64,000 nucleotides of DNA from Brachionus manjavacas (lineage: Eukaryota; Rotifera; Eurotatoria; Ploima; Brachionidae). Position 1 is the stretch's first letter. Each line of letters begins with the position of its first letter. Shown piece after piece: positions 46,140 to 58,232 of this stretch. The notes beneath the pieces were generated by a model. The model did no database searches. It had not been told where the DNA came from and saw only the letters and a list, made by a program, of their open reading frames with translations. The translations under genes and the position numbers were made by a program. The stretch spans positions 1,054,001-1,118,000 of the forward strand of contig JAHQIY010000009.1 in NCBI GenBank assembly GCA_019054805.1. The letters run 5' to 3'.

Positions 46140-46640
46140 GTCATCATTCAGGAATGAAAAATTATTTTTTGTTTGATTTTCTTAGATCTATTGAATTAAT
46201 CTTGGCAAAGTTAATACCATCCATTGAAGATGATTTTTCTAGGCTTTTAATCCTTTTTAAATTTTTGAATAAATCATCTCTTAGATTTCGGTCATAAAGG
46301 CTAATGAGATTTTGATAATCCAACGTCCTTTTAAACGAATTCTTTCCGGAAGAATCAATAAGCTTTGTGGCTCTTCTTTGAACTTCTAATGACTTTGATA
46401 TTTTTTCTTTAATAAGGGCGCCATATTTTCAATGCATAATTCTAAATGAGGTCTAACAAGTGATGCATCACTTGTCACAATGATTCCTAAGGTTCTTTTA
46501 TCAGTAATCTCTCCTGGATCGTGAGTAGTTTTTAATTTTTACAGCAAATAGTGATCTTTCTATTTTATTTCTCTTACCCTTTATTTTTCTTATATATTTT
46601 ATCAAATTTTCATTATTTTCTTGATATTTTAAAAAAATTT
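46140..46640 (-). mobile_element. LINE RT C-terminal remnant (family E)
   Basis: With frameshifts, the minus strand gives KRTLGIIVTSDASLVRPHLE, then KSLEVQRRATKLIDSSGKN-like sequence (split over frames), then SFKRTLDYQNLISLYDRN and LRDDLFKNLKRI. This is the RT C-terminal region of CR1-like LINEs (RPHLEY...LE.VQRRATK...R...L.L..L..R...DL). Decayed, truncated at both ends. Confidence 0.6.
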
Positions 46641-46689
46641 TCATTAGAATGACTGGATTGCATATTCAATGAAAATTTTTTTTTTTTTT

Positions 46690-46790
46690 TTTTTTTTTTC
46701 ACAGAAAGATAGCTACCATAGCGAAACTACATCTAGTCTCGCTCCACAGGTCTCCTGCTGTAGCTTATTATTATTATTATTATTATTAGA
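46690..46790 (+). repeat. LINE 3' tail with (TTA)n
   Basis: After a long T run (46676-46699), CTACCATAGCGAAACTACAT and CGCTCCACAGGTCTCCTGCT lead into TTATTATTATTATT (about 46766-46787). The arrangement (CCATAGCGA ... CTCCAC ... then a 3-bp tandem repeat) parallels the 3' end of family C at 33855-33930. Coding part absent. Confidence 0.5.
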
Positions 46791-49651
46791 AGTGCTGCTA
46801 TAATAAAGTGAAATTTAAATTATTTTTCGTTAAATATGGTAATATAAAATGTCGTATCTGATGTAAAATATCGATGATTTCGATTAAGTTTTTAATAAAT
46901 TTTGTTAAAAATATTCCAATATTTTGAGAAAATTTTTTTATGCCAATTTAAGCTTTTTTGGAAATAAAAAAGTATAAACAAATACAATCTTTAATTTACC
47001 ATGAATGTTAATACTATTTGGAAAATAAAGTTCTTTTTATTTTCCATATGTTTTATATGTTGTTAAATAATGTAGATTGCCATATTAACCGTACATTGAC
47101 ATTAGCTCATTCTTTCTCCAGATCCTTTCTTCTTTCAAAAGCTGATCTTACCAAAGTTATATTTGTTAAATCGTTCTTGTACTTTTCTAACTTTGAGTAG
47201 ATTCTCATTACTTGGACATATTTCACGGGTTGCTGATGCTATTTTTGGCTTTTTTTACAAGAATGACGTAATATTAAAATTTCATCAGAACTTTTCTTTA
47301 AATAAAAAGTTTTAAAATCAAATTAAGTAAGATGGGTAAAGCTCAAATGTGTTTAAGGGGTGACAAGTTAAGCATGTTCTTTATTTAAAGGCAAAGAAGG
47401 CTAGTAGGTTGTAAATAATTTGTATGATTTTTGATTTAAAGTTATTACCTCATTAACACATTTAAGCTTTACTCCATCGAAATAAAAATTAGCTTAAATT
47501 TTATTCGAGTAAAAATATTTACTAAAAATATCTTAACACAAATTTTTTAAGTTATATGAAAAAAAAACACTAAATCCACAGTGAATTGGTGCACATTGAG
47601 TAAAATGGGTGAAATTTTGGTAACTGAGGTAATTTTTGGGCTAAAAAATGGAGCAATGGAGCAAGTATTATTAACCCCTTTAGCCCTCACCCCATTAACC
47701 CATCGTACTTTATGGGTGAGTGAAAACTTTGGAGCTAAACGGGTGATAAAATTTTGAGTTTTACATATCATTTTGAAGAGCGTAAAATTTTGTTTAATTT
47801 TATATAAAATATGATTTTAAGTTTAAGGATTTCAAAAAAGCTGAATCAAAAATACTTTTGTGAATGAAAAAGACTGTCTATTGTGATTGCATGATTTGAT
47901 TTAAAAGAGGTTTTCGGTGATAATCAAGCATTGTTAAATTTGGGATTTTGTATTCTATGGTTGTCTTGTAGAAATTCTATACATGAAGAAGGAACCTTTT
48001 GTTTTTTTATAAACTCAAATCTTTGATTTCGACTCATAATGCTAAATTTTAAGGACTTTTAGCACTTAAGTCTTACCCTAATTTTAGTTTGATGTCCTGT
48101 TCCCAATTTTCTGGTGAAACATTATTAAAAAATTTATTTTAATTTAATTTTGATTAATTTTTTAACTTTTTAAAAATGAAGTTTAATTTATGATTTTTTA
48201 TTTTTTCAAAATAATCCAACAAATTAAAAATGGCACTCGTTTAAAAACTAAAAAATAAGAAACAAAAATTTTTACTATTTCAAAAAACATTCAAAATCTG
48301 CAGAATCAATTAAAACGTCAAAATTTTTAGATACCACCAAGTTTATTTAGCAAATATTTGGAATCGCAGGAGTAAATTTTTTTCGGCTTTTAATTAATCA
48401 GTATTTACGTATTTTCCTGCTGAAAAAGGCAATCATTAGTAGCGTATTATTAAATAAAAAATGAAGACATACTTATCAAAATCAATTAAAACTTTTAAAT
48501 ATTTTTAAAAACTAACGAGGATTTTTATTCTTGTGACGAATGTTCAAGTTTATGATGTTTAATTAATATTGTAAGTAATAAAAAATATTTCGAAAAATTA
48601 ATTAAATTTAAATGACGTCAGCAAAGATTCTGCTGATAAAATGTTCCCTAAATTTTTTATGTAAACAACACAATTGAATTGAGCAGGTTCTTGTTGTCTG
48701 AAAGCTTTATTAGGAATTATTTCCTAGATCATTTTTGTAGAAATCAAAACACAAATAAATTGATTTTGATCCTTTATTCTTGATTTTTTCGTATTTAAAA
48801 AGTGTTGTTTTCATGCATCATCTAGATTGACAAAAGAATTTTCTTTTTTTTTGAATATTTTTTAAAAATATTTAAAACTGACAATTCCGCAACAGTTTTC
48901 GGATAAATAAAAAAAGAGTCCAAAAAAAATTGGAATTCAAAATTTTATTGATTTGAGATTAAAATTTGTTTTCACTTTGGATATAACTTGCTTCAAATTC
49001 GGCTCTAATTAAATTTTCAAACAATCAGCTAGACCCATATTGATTTCTTAATAAAAGTTTAATTAAAATTAAAAAATATTTGATCAAAGATTAAGTTTTC
49101 AATACTTCTTTTTCTGCTTTAGTTTTAAATAGATTTATAATTTAATATTAATTATTTTTTTTGTTGTTTTAAGACAATTGAAAAAAGATATTTGAAAAAT
49201 TTTTTAAATACGAATAAAATCTAACAACAAAAAAAACTTTAAAATTATTTGCAAATGTCATTGAAGACTGGTATTTGAAAGCGAGCGTAATTCTCATTTG
49301 ATTTTATAATCAATGCTATTATGATAAGGATATTTTAATTTTTAAAAATTCAATTAAGATATTTCAAAAATTTTAAAAAGATCATGTATAGATAAGCACT
49401 AGCTTGCCAAATTTACGAAAATAGGATCTAATGGAAGCGGAAATTTTAATTTATATCAGTAAAATTTAAAGCATTCATTTCATCATTTCCCAATTGTTGC
49501 AATCGGATTTTTTCATTTTATCTCTACAAAAGAATTTCTACTCATTCCAAATTTACCTATAAATAAATCTTTTAAAAAGAGCTTTTTTCATTTTAATTTA
49601 GTATTAAGTTTTTTTCTAGCAAAAAAAATCGAATTGAGAAATAACTCAGAG
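46791..49651. other. AT-rich intergenic region with one foldback unit
   Basis: About 47575-47760 carries a foldback unit (AAATGGGTGAAATTTTGGTA with CCCCATTAACCCATC), related to 9535-9635 and 16790-16900. The rest is low-complexity A/T sequence. No gene recognised. Confidence 0.45.
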
Positions 49652-50069
49652 ATGGATCGTGCCACATTAAGTTCCAAACTCATTGTCTTAATTGTTGTTG
49701 TATGCTCGGTGAATTTTTATTTAGCCAAATGTGACTGTGAGTTTAACTTTTTGTCTTGATGAACAAATCTAAATTTTTAATTAAGATTTGGGCAGAAATT
49801 CCAAACAATTCGGGCCCATGTCATTCTCGGAAAAAAGCAGAGATTATGACGTCTTAGATTCCTCCGAGTTAGAATCGAATGAAATGACTGAAAAAGACTA
49901 TGTGAACAAACTGAGACTTTTGGAATACATTTTAAATGAAATGAACCAAAAACCAGAGCTATATAAGCCCGTTTACAAGCGAGGTTTTGCCAGGTCTTTG
50001 GGTAAAGATGATCGAAGACGACCAGGATGGGAACTTGCTTATGGAAAGCGAAAACGTAGCACTAATTAA
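49652..50069 (+). CDS. Secreted neuropeptide-like precursor
   Basis: Two exons, 49652-49736 and 49786-50069, joined across a 49-bp intron (donor T|GTGAGT, acceptor TTAAG|AT), give 122 aa. Residues 1-25 form a signal peptide (KLIVLIVVVCSVNFYLA core). The middle is acidic and helical. The C-terminal end is cut up by basic sites: KPVYKR, GFARSLGKDDRR, RPGWELAYGKRKR. Cleavage at KR and RR followed by Gly-directed amidation would release a peptide ending in PGWELAY-amide, perhaps with GFARSL-amide or one longer GF...AY-amide. Such Gly-Lys-Arg sites are typical of processed peptide hormones. I do not recognise the family; allatotropin-like (GF start) was considered but the C-terminus does not fit. 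The gene converges on the NEK-like kinase, 136 bp away. Confidence 0.75.
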
Positions 50070-50205
50070 GCATTCATGGTTTTTTAAAACACATTTTAAA
50101 TTTTTTTTGAAAATTTTGTTTGCCAACATTAGCCATATGATTAAATAAAAGTTCAATTAAAAATCAATTTTTTTATTTAAAAAAAACATGTTATTTTAAA
50201 ATAAA

Positions 50206-52483
50206 TTATTCAAAGCTTGTCAAAAATTCTCCAGTTTGTTTTTTTTTAATGAAAACAATCACATCATCATCGTCGTCATTCGAACCATTTTTGTTTAAAC
50301 TGTCTTCTTGCTGAAGATTCGAATCAAAAAATCTAAAAAAAAAAAATTTTTAAATAATTTTTCTATTTATTAATTTTTTTACTTTTCGCATCGAATTCTA
50401 TAAAAATTTTTCGGATATTCTATTTTTTTAAAAATAAAATGATTGTTTAAAAGATCTTTAGCTGTTGGTCTTTGATTAGGATTTTTCTCAAGCATTCTAA
50501 ATTAATTGTATAAAATTTTTATCTTTGCATTATTAAGTAGCTTTTGTTGTCTTTGAAATTTTGGTCCAGATACTGCTGGGGATCAGATAGACACCAAATC
50601 TATAATGTGCTCGATCAGCACGTAATTTGTGAATATCGGAAAATAATTTAATATAAAAAACAGAGTAAAAATTTTAAATATATTGAAAAAACTAAATTTA
50701 GAATTGAAGATTAAAATATTTTAAATTTTTAATTTTATTATCTTTAATACTAATCTTTTAATCTTTTATATGTTTTTGTATTTTATTAATTTTATCCCAA
50801 CCTTCGTGGTTAAACTGTTAACATGTCTCATTCATTTTAAATTTATGCGTCTTTCATGTCTTTATTTTTTAATAAAATTCTTTTTCAAAATTTGCCGATA
50901 ATTAATCAAAAAAAAGTTGATTTTTCAAAAAAGGATCGGTAAAAAATTCTTATTACTTTGGAATATTAAGTTTAGTTATTTTAAAATAATAATTAAAAAT
51001 ATTCACGAATTCTTTTTTCTTAAAATCTGAGGAGCATACTGAAAGAATGTGTTTTTTTTTTCAAGCAAAACAAAAAAGTATGAATTTCTTGGGTGAAATG
51101 CATTTTAATTTTTGGGGATGTAATGAAATAATATTTTAGTGTTTTATTAAGCTAAACCAAATTATATATCTGGTTTTAGTATGCCAAATTTTTTCTGATA
51201 AAATGATTTGTTTGGCTACTGGTTCAAAATGCTGACAGAAGCGGTTTGTCAAAATTTGGAAAAAGTTAACAAAGTAAAAAAAAAAAATTAGCATTAATTG
51301 TTCGAAGTCAACATTTAATAAAAAAGCGACATCTTTCAAAAAAAAATAAAAATTAATTTTTTTCTATAATCTCAATTTTAGTGGCTTTTTTTTTTTTTTA
51401 AATTTAAAGTCAAGTCAAATGACTTGACTTGACTTGAGTTGACTTTGACTTAATGACTTTTGTCCAAGTCTGATGAAAATTCATATAGATATTGGCAAAA
51501 AGATTTTATCAAATTTTAAAAAACAGCATTTTGAGATATCCATTGCCAATTAGCCTAAACCCATTAACTGATCATAGATTCGGTGAATATTTGGTCATAT
51601 TATTAATATTATTTTAGGAATGATATTAAAATTTAAATATAAATAATCATTATTTTTTAACTTTAATCCATTTTTTTTAAATTAAATTACTTTTTGAACA
51701 TTGTTTTTAATTCTTTAGAATATGAATTTGGTAAATCTGGTTGATTATGATAGACAATTTTGAAGATTATTTCTGGCTCAGTTTTTCCGGAAAAAGCTAA
51801 TTTAAATGTGCACATTTCAAACACAATACAACCTAGAGACCAAATATCACTTTTGAAATCATATTTTCCTGAAAATCTTTCCGGACTTGTATAACTGATA
51901 GTTCCTTTAAAGCAATGAGTACCAGTGCGTATATAGGTGCTTGTTTCTGGGATGACTTTTGAGATTCCAAAGTCGCCAATAACCAAGTGAATGTTCTGTT
52001 CTTCATGTTTTGTTTTCTTTAAAAAAACATTTCTTGTTTTGAGATCTCTGTGTATAATTCCTTTTGAGTGTATGTAATCCAGAGCTGAAAGTAACTGAAT
52101 TGTTAATTCTTTGACAAGCTCCTCTGTTAGCATGTATCCCTCTTTATTTTTGGAATTTAGAAAATCCTTCAGATCACCACCATCACAATATTCCGTCACA
52201 ATACAAAAATGATGACCTTCGAAATAAGACTCATGAAAGATTAGAACGTGATCATGTTCGATCTTTGACAGAAGCTCGGCCTCACGGTTCACATCGATTG
52301 CATCCTCAGGTCGAACGTCCATTAAAGCTATTTTTTTTATTACCTTACTTCTTAATTGATTAAAGATAAATTTAAAATTAGAAAATTGCATTACGCTTTG
52401 TTTTCCTGCAAATCTTTAACTAGATAAGCGACTCCAAATCCTCCTTTGTTTAATTCTTTTTCAAAACGGTATTTATGAGACAT
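50206..52483 (-). CDS. NEK-like protein kinase
   Basis: Four exons: 52483-52395, 52350-51691, 50496-50383 and 50332-50206, phases matching, give 329 aa. Residues 1-260 form a complete kinase domain: Gly-rich loop KGGFGVAYLV, VIKKI with the ATP-binding Lys, NREAELL with the helix-C Glu, HRDLKTRNVFL catalytic loop, IGDFGISKV, TSPERFSGKYDFKSDIWSLG, and NPNQRPTAKDLL. KTRNVFL, GDFGISKV and the SDIWSLGC..E.CT pattern point to the NIMA-related (NEK) family, whose members act in mitosis and cilia. A longer activation loop (ETSTYIRTGTHCFKGTISY) is unusual. After the domain there is just a short acidic tail (NGSNDDDDDVIVF), with no coiled coil. The third intron-exon step spans 1.2 kb and holds a foldback repeat near 51405. 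Confidence 0.88.
51405..51475. repeat. AAGTCAAGTC-type foldback repeat
   Basis: AAAGTCAAGTCAAATGACTT is followed by GACTTGACTTGAGTTGACTT, a palindromic cluster of GACTT words inside a kinase intron. Related sequence occurs near 23840, 24010 and 56575. Confidence 0.55.
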
Positions 52484-52785
52484 TACTTTGTCTAATTTAA
52501 AAGAATTTTTTAATTAGCTTTGTTATTTATAGAATAAGAGAAAAATGAAGCTTTTTATGAAGATTTTTTTACGAAATCAAACATAATTTTTATGATTGTT
52601 TTAAATTAAAGATTTTCTTATCACAATTTCTATTTTGATTAGTAAGGAAGTAATGACAAGTCAAATGAATCTAATAGAAAAGTGTTACTGAAACAAATGA
52701 TATTAAAAAATAAATAATAATTGACTAATTATTAATTTATTTTCTACTGAAAATTATCTCGAAATTTTATTCTTTTAGGAAAGTG
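52484..52785. other. 5' flank of the kinase gene
   Basis: AT-rich sequence; nothing recognised. Confidence 0.4.
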
Positions 52786-53615
52786 TTCAAAAATGGGTCT
52801 TGCTTAAACACCGATTTCTAATTTTGAAAAATTTCCTGATCCCCGCTTTTTTTCAAAAGCAAATATATTTTTAAAGTTATAATGTCATTTTTGAAAATTA
52901 TATTAATTATTTTTCAAAAATTTTAATTTTTTTAAATAGAATTTTTTTTATTATTAAAAACTTGGTTCTCTACAGACCCCCAACTGACACCCAACTGACC
53001 TCCATTTTTTTTATAGAACGTTTCCAAAATTTGTCTCTTTTTTTTGTCAAGAAAGTATATTGTTTAGAGATATTAAGACTTTAAACTATAGGCCTCAGTT
53101 ATTCGAGAATCGAATTAAAAAATTCTAATACAACACACCATTTGATTCAGAATTTTTTAAACTTTTTATAATAGACCTTTATTGTTTTTTTTTGCTAAAA
53201 ATAATATAATTTAATTAAACTTACATCATATTTAAAAAGTTTAGAAATTTCTGAATCAAATGCTATTACGTATTCGACTTTTTTTTTGAATGTTATGTCG
53301 TATTAGAATTTTTTAATTCGATTCTCGAAATAACTGAAGTCTTTAGTTTAAAGACACTTTTTTGGGAACCCCGTGAAATTTTCTACAAGAATAATTGGGG
53401 TCAGTTGAAGGTCAGTAGGGAATCAAGTTTTTAAAATAAAAAAAAATAAAATTTAAAATAAAAATAAAGTTGTTGAAAAATAATAAATTTAATTTTCAAC
53501 AATTAAAAACTGTTCCAAACTAAATGACATATTAAAACTTTAAAAAATATATTTGCTTTTTAAAAAAAGCGGTTGTCAGAGTCGATATCGGTTTCAAATC
53601 AAGATTTATTGAATA
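52786..53615. mobile_element. Large foldback (long inverted repeat) element
   Basis: The left half, reading inward, has CCCCGCTTTTTTTCAAAAGC, AAATATATTTTTAAAGTT, AACTTGGTTCTCTACAGACC, CCCAACTGACCTCC and ATTCGAGAATCGAATTAAAA. The right half has the same blocks as reverse complements in mirror order (TTTTAATTCGATTCTCGAAA, GGTCAGTTGAAGGTCAGTAG, AACTTTAAAAAATATATTTG, GCTTTTTAAAAAAAGCGG). Each arm is about 350 bp with moderate divergence around a short centre near 53190. No coding capacity. The exact ends and a target duplication were not resolved. Confidence 0.75.
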
Positions 53616-54628
53616 CTCCATGTAATTTTGACTATCATAGTTTATCCTTTCTCAATACTTGATGTAATTTTTTTTAATTCAATTTTTTTCTTTAAGCTTT
53701 TACTTTTATTTTATTTAACTTTTGGTTTTATTCTAATTTTCAAAAAATAATTTGTGAAAAAATTAAGAGACTGCATGATTATTTATAATTTTCAAAAAAT
53801 ACTAATTAAACATATTTTAACAAATGAAGGACATCTATTGTTATTGAGTATTCCTCTATTATAAGACAATTGACACTTACAAAAAAAATTTCTGAGTCAA
53901 AGAATGAATATCCACAGTGAATTAAGAAATGTGGGCTTTTTTACACAGTTATCATTTATTTTGTGCTAAAATTTAATTAAATAATATTAAAAAAATTCTT
54001 TTAAATTGAATCCCAATTTTATTTAAATAATTGAAAGTTATTTAGAACAAAATTTGTTAAGCATAAACTAAAGTAAATAAAAATATAATTTTTTACATTT
54101 AGAAAATAAAAAACCATTGTAAACAATTTCTTATGAAATTTTTATTAATTAAAAATAAAAATAATCTAATAAATTGCTTAAGATCCATGTTTATTTTTAT
54201 AAAGAATTTATGTTTCCATATTCAAATTTGAACAAAAAATTAAAGATTAATTAAACATTTAAATGTAAAAATACAACGATATAATTTAAACTAATTAACG
54301 ACATATTTTTTATTATAAATATGTTTAATTTTAATATTTTTTTCCATTTTTTTTCTAATAAAAATAAAGATGCATATACCAATCAATAGACAAGCTTAAT
54401 CAATATTATATTAAAATAGTATTAAACAAGGATATTTGGTAACCATCTTATGCTCCCAACATCAAGACAAAACAAAAACTTATAAAGTCTGTATCTAGAA
54501 AAATTTTAGCATTTAAATTATTTTATGTTTATCAGCGAAAATGAAATTTTTTTATTTTGAAAGAAATAAAAGTATTATGAAAATAAAGTAAAATCAACCA
54601 AGGATTGAAGAATTTCGCATACTCTAGC
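53616..54628. other. AT-rich spacer
   Basis: No gene seen between the foldback element and the ankyrin-repeat gene. Confidence 0.5.
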
Positions 54629-56238
54629 ATGGATCAAAATACCGAATCTAAAAAAATGATACTTAAATACAAATTTAACAATAACAGTCTAACAACTAGT
54701 CCCACTGAGCTTCATTACACAATTCTTTCAGATGATACAAACGAATTTAGTAGAACACTTTTAAAATTTAAAAAAAGCCTCAAAAAAACAGAACTGGAAG
54801 AGAAATTGTCCCAAAGAGATCAATATGGAAACACTGCTTTACACTTGGCAGTAATGACCGGCAATTTGGAAGCCACTAGGCTTTTACTAGAGGCTGGCAG
54901 CAGGGTAAAAATTCGAAATGAGCAATTTTGGACTCCTTTACACGAAGCCATATCGCTTGGTAATAAAGAAATGGTTAAAATTTTGTACACAAAATTTATT
55001 AAAGAAGTTAAAAACGAATTTGAAAATTCGGTTCCGTTGATAAAAATTTCTCTGAAAGAAATGCTTGATTTTTATGTTGAGATAAAATGGGATTTTGAGA
55101 CTTGGATTCCGTTTGTGAGCCGATTCCTGCCGTCCGACGTGTGCAAAGTGTACAAGTACGGCACTAAGATTAGAATTGATACGACCCTTGAAGATGTGGC
55201 TCGGGCAGCCCATAACACCGACAATTCAAATGGTGAACAATCGGGCTTTTCTCCATTAAATTGGAAAAGAGGAGACTTGTCTTTTATAGTCGATATTCGA
55301 CAAGAAAAAAACAAAAGTTCCGTAGTTTTTCTGGACAATAACAAGAAAACATATGTCCGAATTGATCCGAGAAAAAATGAAGATGAAGAAATGGACGAGG
55401 AAACAATGTGCAAAGAAATCGAATTTTTGCTCTCGAATGAGATAGCTCATGTTAAGTTGGACACTTCGGCAGCTGAGTTTGCAGTTATGGAAACTGGATG
55501 GCTGAGCAAAAAACCAAAAATAGACTTTGTAAATGGATATTTATCTACTTTTTATGATATTAAAAATTTATATGTGGTTAGCAAAGTAAGACTAGAGCAT
55601 CTTTCGGCCGAGGAGCTGAAAAAGAAGGAAATGGAACACAAGAAATTTCTGCAATATTTGGGGGGCAAGTCGCAGGAGCAAGTCTTTGAGCTTTCAAATG
55701 ATACAAAAAGGGACTCAACTGATTCTCTGGTCTCGATCGAGTCCAAGACCGAGAGCACCAATCAGCCAAGATTGATCACATGGGACGAGTACATGAATCA
55801 TTCAGTGGAAAATTTTCCAACTTTTGGAAGAAAACTAAAATTAAAAGAGAACCGCAAAGAGTTCAAGGCTCAAATTGCAATGGTAAGTTGGTTAATTTTA
55901 TTTAGAATTAATCGGGAAGTTTTTCTAATTTTTTTAGTCCGAAGAATTTCCGTTGAATGTGACAGAGTTGAATAATTTGCTGGAAGCCCTGGCTCCACTT
56001 GGAAAGTTTAGAAGGCTGAAAGAGTTCATTGATTTAAAACTTCCGTCCGGCTTTCCAGTCAAAATTGGTAATGAACGAGCAAAAAAAATATATTTTTCTA
56101 TTTATTTTTCTTTCAGATATTCCAATTGTTGCCACTGTAAGTGCCAAAGTATGCTTTCAAAATTTTAAACGAGATTTCAGATTTGATCCAAATTTTTTTT
56201 CAATTCCACCAAATTATGAGCAAATTCAAGTCGAGTAA
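54629..56238 (+). CDS. ANKRD13-family ankyrin repeat protein (GPCR chaperone domain)
   Basis: Three exons, 54629-55882, 55938-56067 and 56117-56238, with 55-bp and 49-bp introns and matching phases, give 501 aa. ATG 54629 is the first in frame. Two ankyrin repeats (about 66-125: DQYGNTALHLAVMTGNLEAT, WTPLHEAISLGNKEMVK) are followed by the GPCR-chaperone domain. That domain holds WDFETWIPFVSRFLPSDVCK, RIDTTLED, RGDLSFI, TGWLSKKPKIDF and ITWDEYMNH, then in exons 2-3 SEEFPLNVTELNNLLEALAP, KLPSGFPVKIDIPIVATVSA and KVCFQNF. No ubiquitin-interacting motifs are visible after it, which fits ANKRD13C better than ANKRD13A/B/D. ANKRD13C is an ER-associated chaperone for G-protein-coupled receptors. The length is near that of ANKRD13C (about 540 aa). 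Confidence 0.9.
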
Positions 56239-58232
56239 AAATTTTTCTCCACACATCGAATTTTTCAAATTGTTTTTTTATGATTTTTTAAAAATTTAAT
56301 TATAAATAAATTTCATAAATTTTAATTATACTTTTAATTTATTTTTCAATAAATTTTTTTTTAACGATTGTAGACATTATTTTTTCAGCTCAAACGATTC
56401 TTGAAGATCGATTCTTAGAGAATTTGATTTTAAAAAAAGTATAGATTAAAATTTGGAGTGTGTTTTAATCAAAAAATTGATAAATTGTTGTTAAATTTTT
56501 CAAAGAAAATACCTATTTTTTTATTACCTATATTTCAAAAAATATCTAAATAAATTCATATTTTATTAGAAGTCACTAGTCTCAAGTCAAGTCAAAGTCG
56601 GGACTTTTTAAGACTTTGAATTAATTAATATTTTGTTGATTAAAACATTTATCAGTCGAATAATAAAAAAAATTCAAATCAATTATAATTAATTTTCTTT
56701 TAAAGAAAAAATTCCGGGTCTTAGTAAAGCTTCAAAAAGACAAAGATTCGAATAAAGAATGTTCAGGACGACAGAATTCGCCATAGATGTGGTTTAAAAT
56801 TGGTCAAAAGACAATATTGGGCCTGTCCTAATAAATGTGACAAAAATTAAATATTTTGGTATTTTTTTAAAATGAAAGAAAAAATATTCTCGCGCCTATA
56901 AAAAATATAAGGATAACATTTATTACTTCTATCTATTCTTTTTTAACTTGAAACTTTGAATATTTGAATTCTTAATTTTTACTTCTCTTTTTTTTATTAG
57001 ATTTAATTTTATTGATTTTTTTTTGATTTTTTTATCTCAAGGAGCATGACCTCGGAACAGATAAAACAAATACCGCAAACTCGCATTGTGGACTCTATGA
57101 ATAAAGCTCAAATCCAGTCTTTTTTTACTTAATTTAGGAGACAGATTAATAAATATAAGTTAAGGGAATTTGTAAAATAAGAGATAGAAAAATATTAGTG
57201 ATCGATTAAGTAATTTTAGAGATCGATTAAATATCTCCAAAAATTTTTATTTAATTATTTATTGATTCAACGTCACATTGACAAGATTTAAATTTGATAA
57301 AAAAGAAAATATAGTATAGTATAAATAGATTATTAAATAAATATATTAAATAAATACATTTGCCACATGTAACAATCTATGTCTTCTAAAATTTCATTTT
57401 TTTTAGCTTATTTCCTTTATTTTGATTTTTTTATCTCATTTTATTAACTTTAATCTTATTTTTTATTTTGATTTTTTTAATTTATTCTGAAGGAGCCCTA
57501 GCTCGGTACAGAAAACAAATAAATAAATAAATAATATAAATAAATAAACATAATTTAAATTTGATTTTTGCCTTTACAATTATTTATTTTCAATTAACAT
57601 TGACAAATTCTTTAAAAAATCCACAATTTTAAGAGAATCAAAATCAGAAATAAGTAAATATAACCAGGTTTTCGTTTATTAACTTGGCCAGTACACAATT
57701 TCACATATTAATTAACTCGTCCATTGTAAATTTAATAATAGACTTTTCTAATTTCGAGTATAAAATAATTTTGCGAAATTATACATGTCGAAGTTAATTC
57801 TTGCGAAATTTACTTGTCTAAACTAAGCATATTCAAAATCTCTAACTCTTGATGTTTTCTTCAAATTTCACACATTATTAGAATTTTCTTATAGCTTTTA
57901 TACAGTAATTCAGAAGAACTAAAATTCTGTGAACTTTTTGAATAAAATTTGGTTGTTGTTAAACATTGTTTGCCTTTTATGAAAATATGTCTCTACATTA
58001 AATTTATCAATAAAAAATTAATAATTTTTTTTTCAAAATCATTTTTGATTCAATTTGCGAGTAATTAAGCTAAAATTGAAATCTACTTGTCAATAAAATG
58101 CTTTATTGATAGTTCACAAAAAAATCTTATTTAAATATATTTATTTAGCTTTTTTAAGCAAAAAAGCTCTAAATATTTGATTAAATTTAATAATAAAATT
58201 AATTTAAAGAATAAAATCTGTCTGAGTTTTTT
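56239..58232. other. Intergenic region with family A LINE remnants
   Basis: About 56573-56615 holds AGTCAAGTCAAAGTC foldback sequence. About 56700-57075 (plus) holds a decayed LINE fragment (VTKIKYFGIF) that ends in AAGGAGCATGACCTCGGAAC, then AGATAAAACAAAT. About 57487-57545 has a second 3' end (AAGGAGCCCTAGCTCGGTAC, then AGAAAACAAATAAATAAATA). No host gene seen. Confidence 0.5.
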
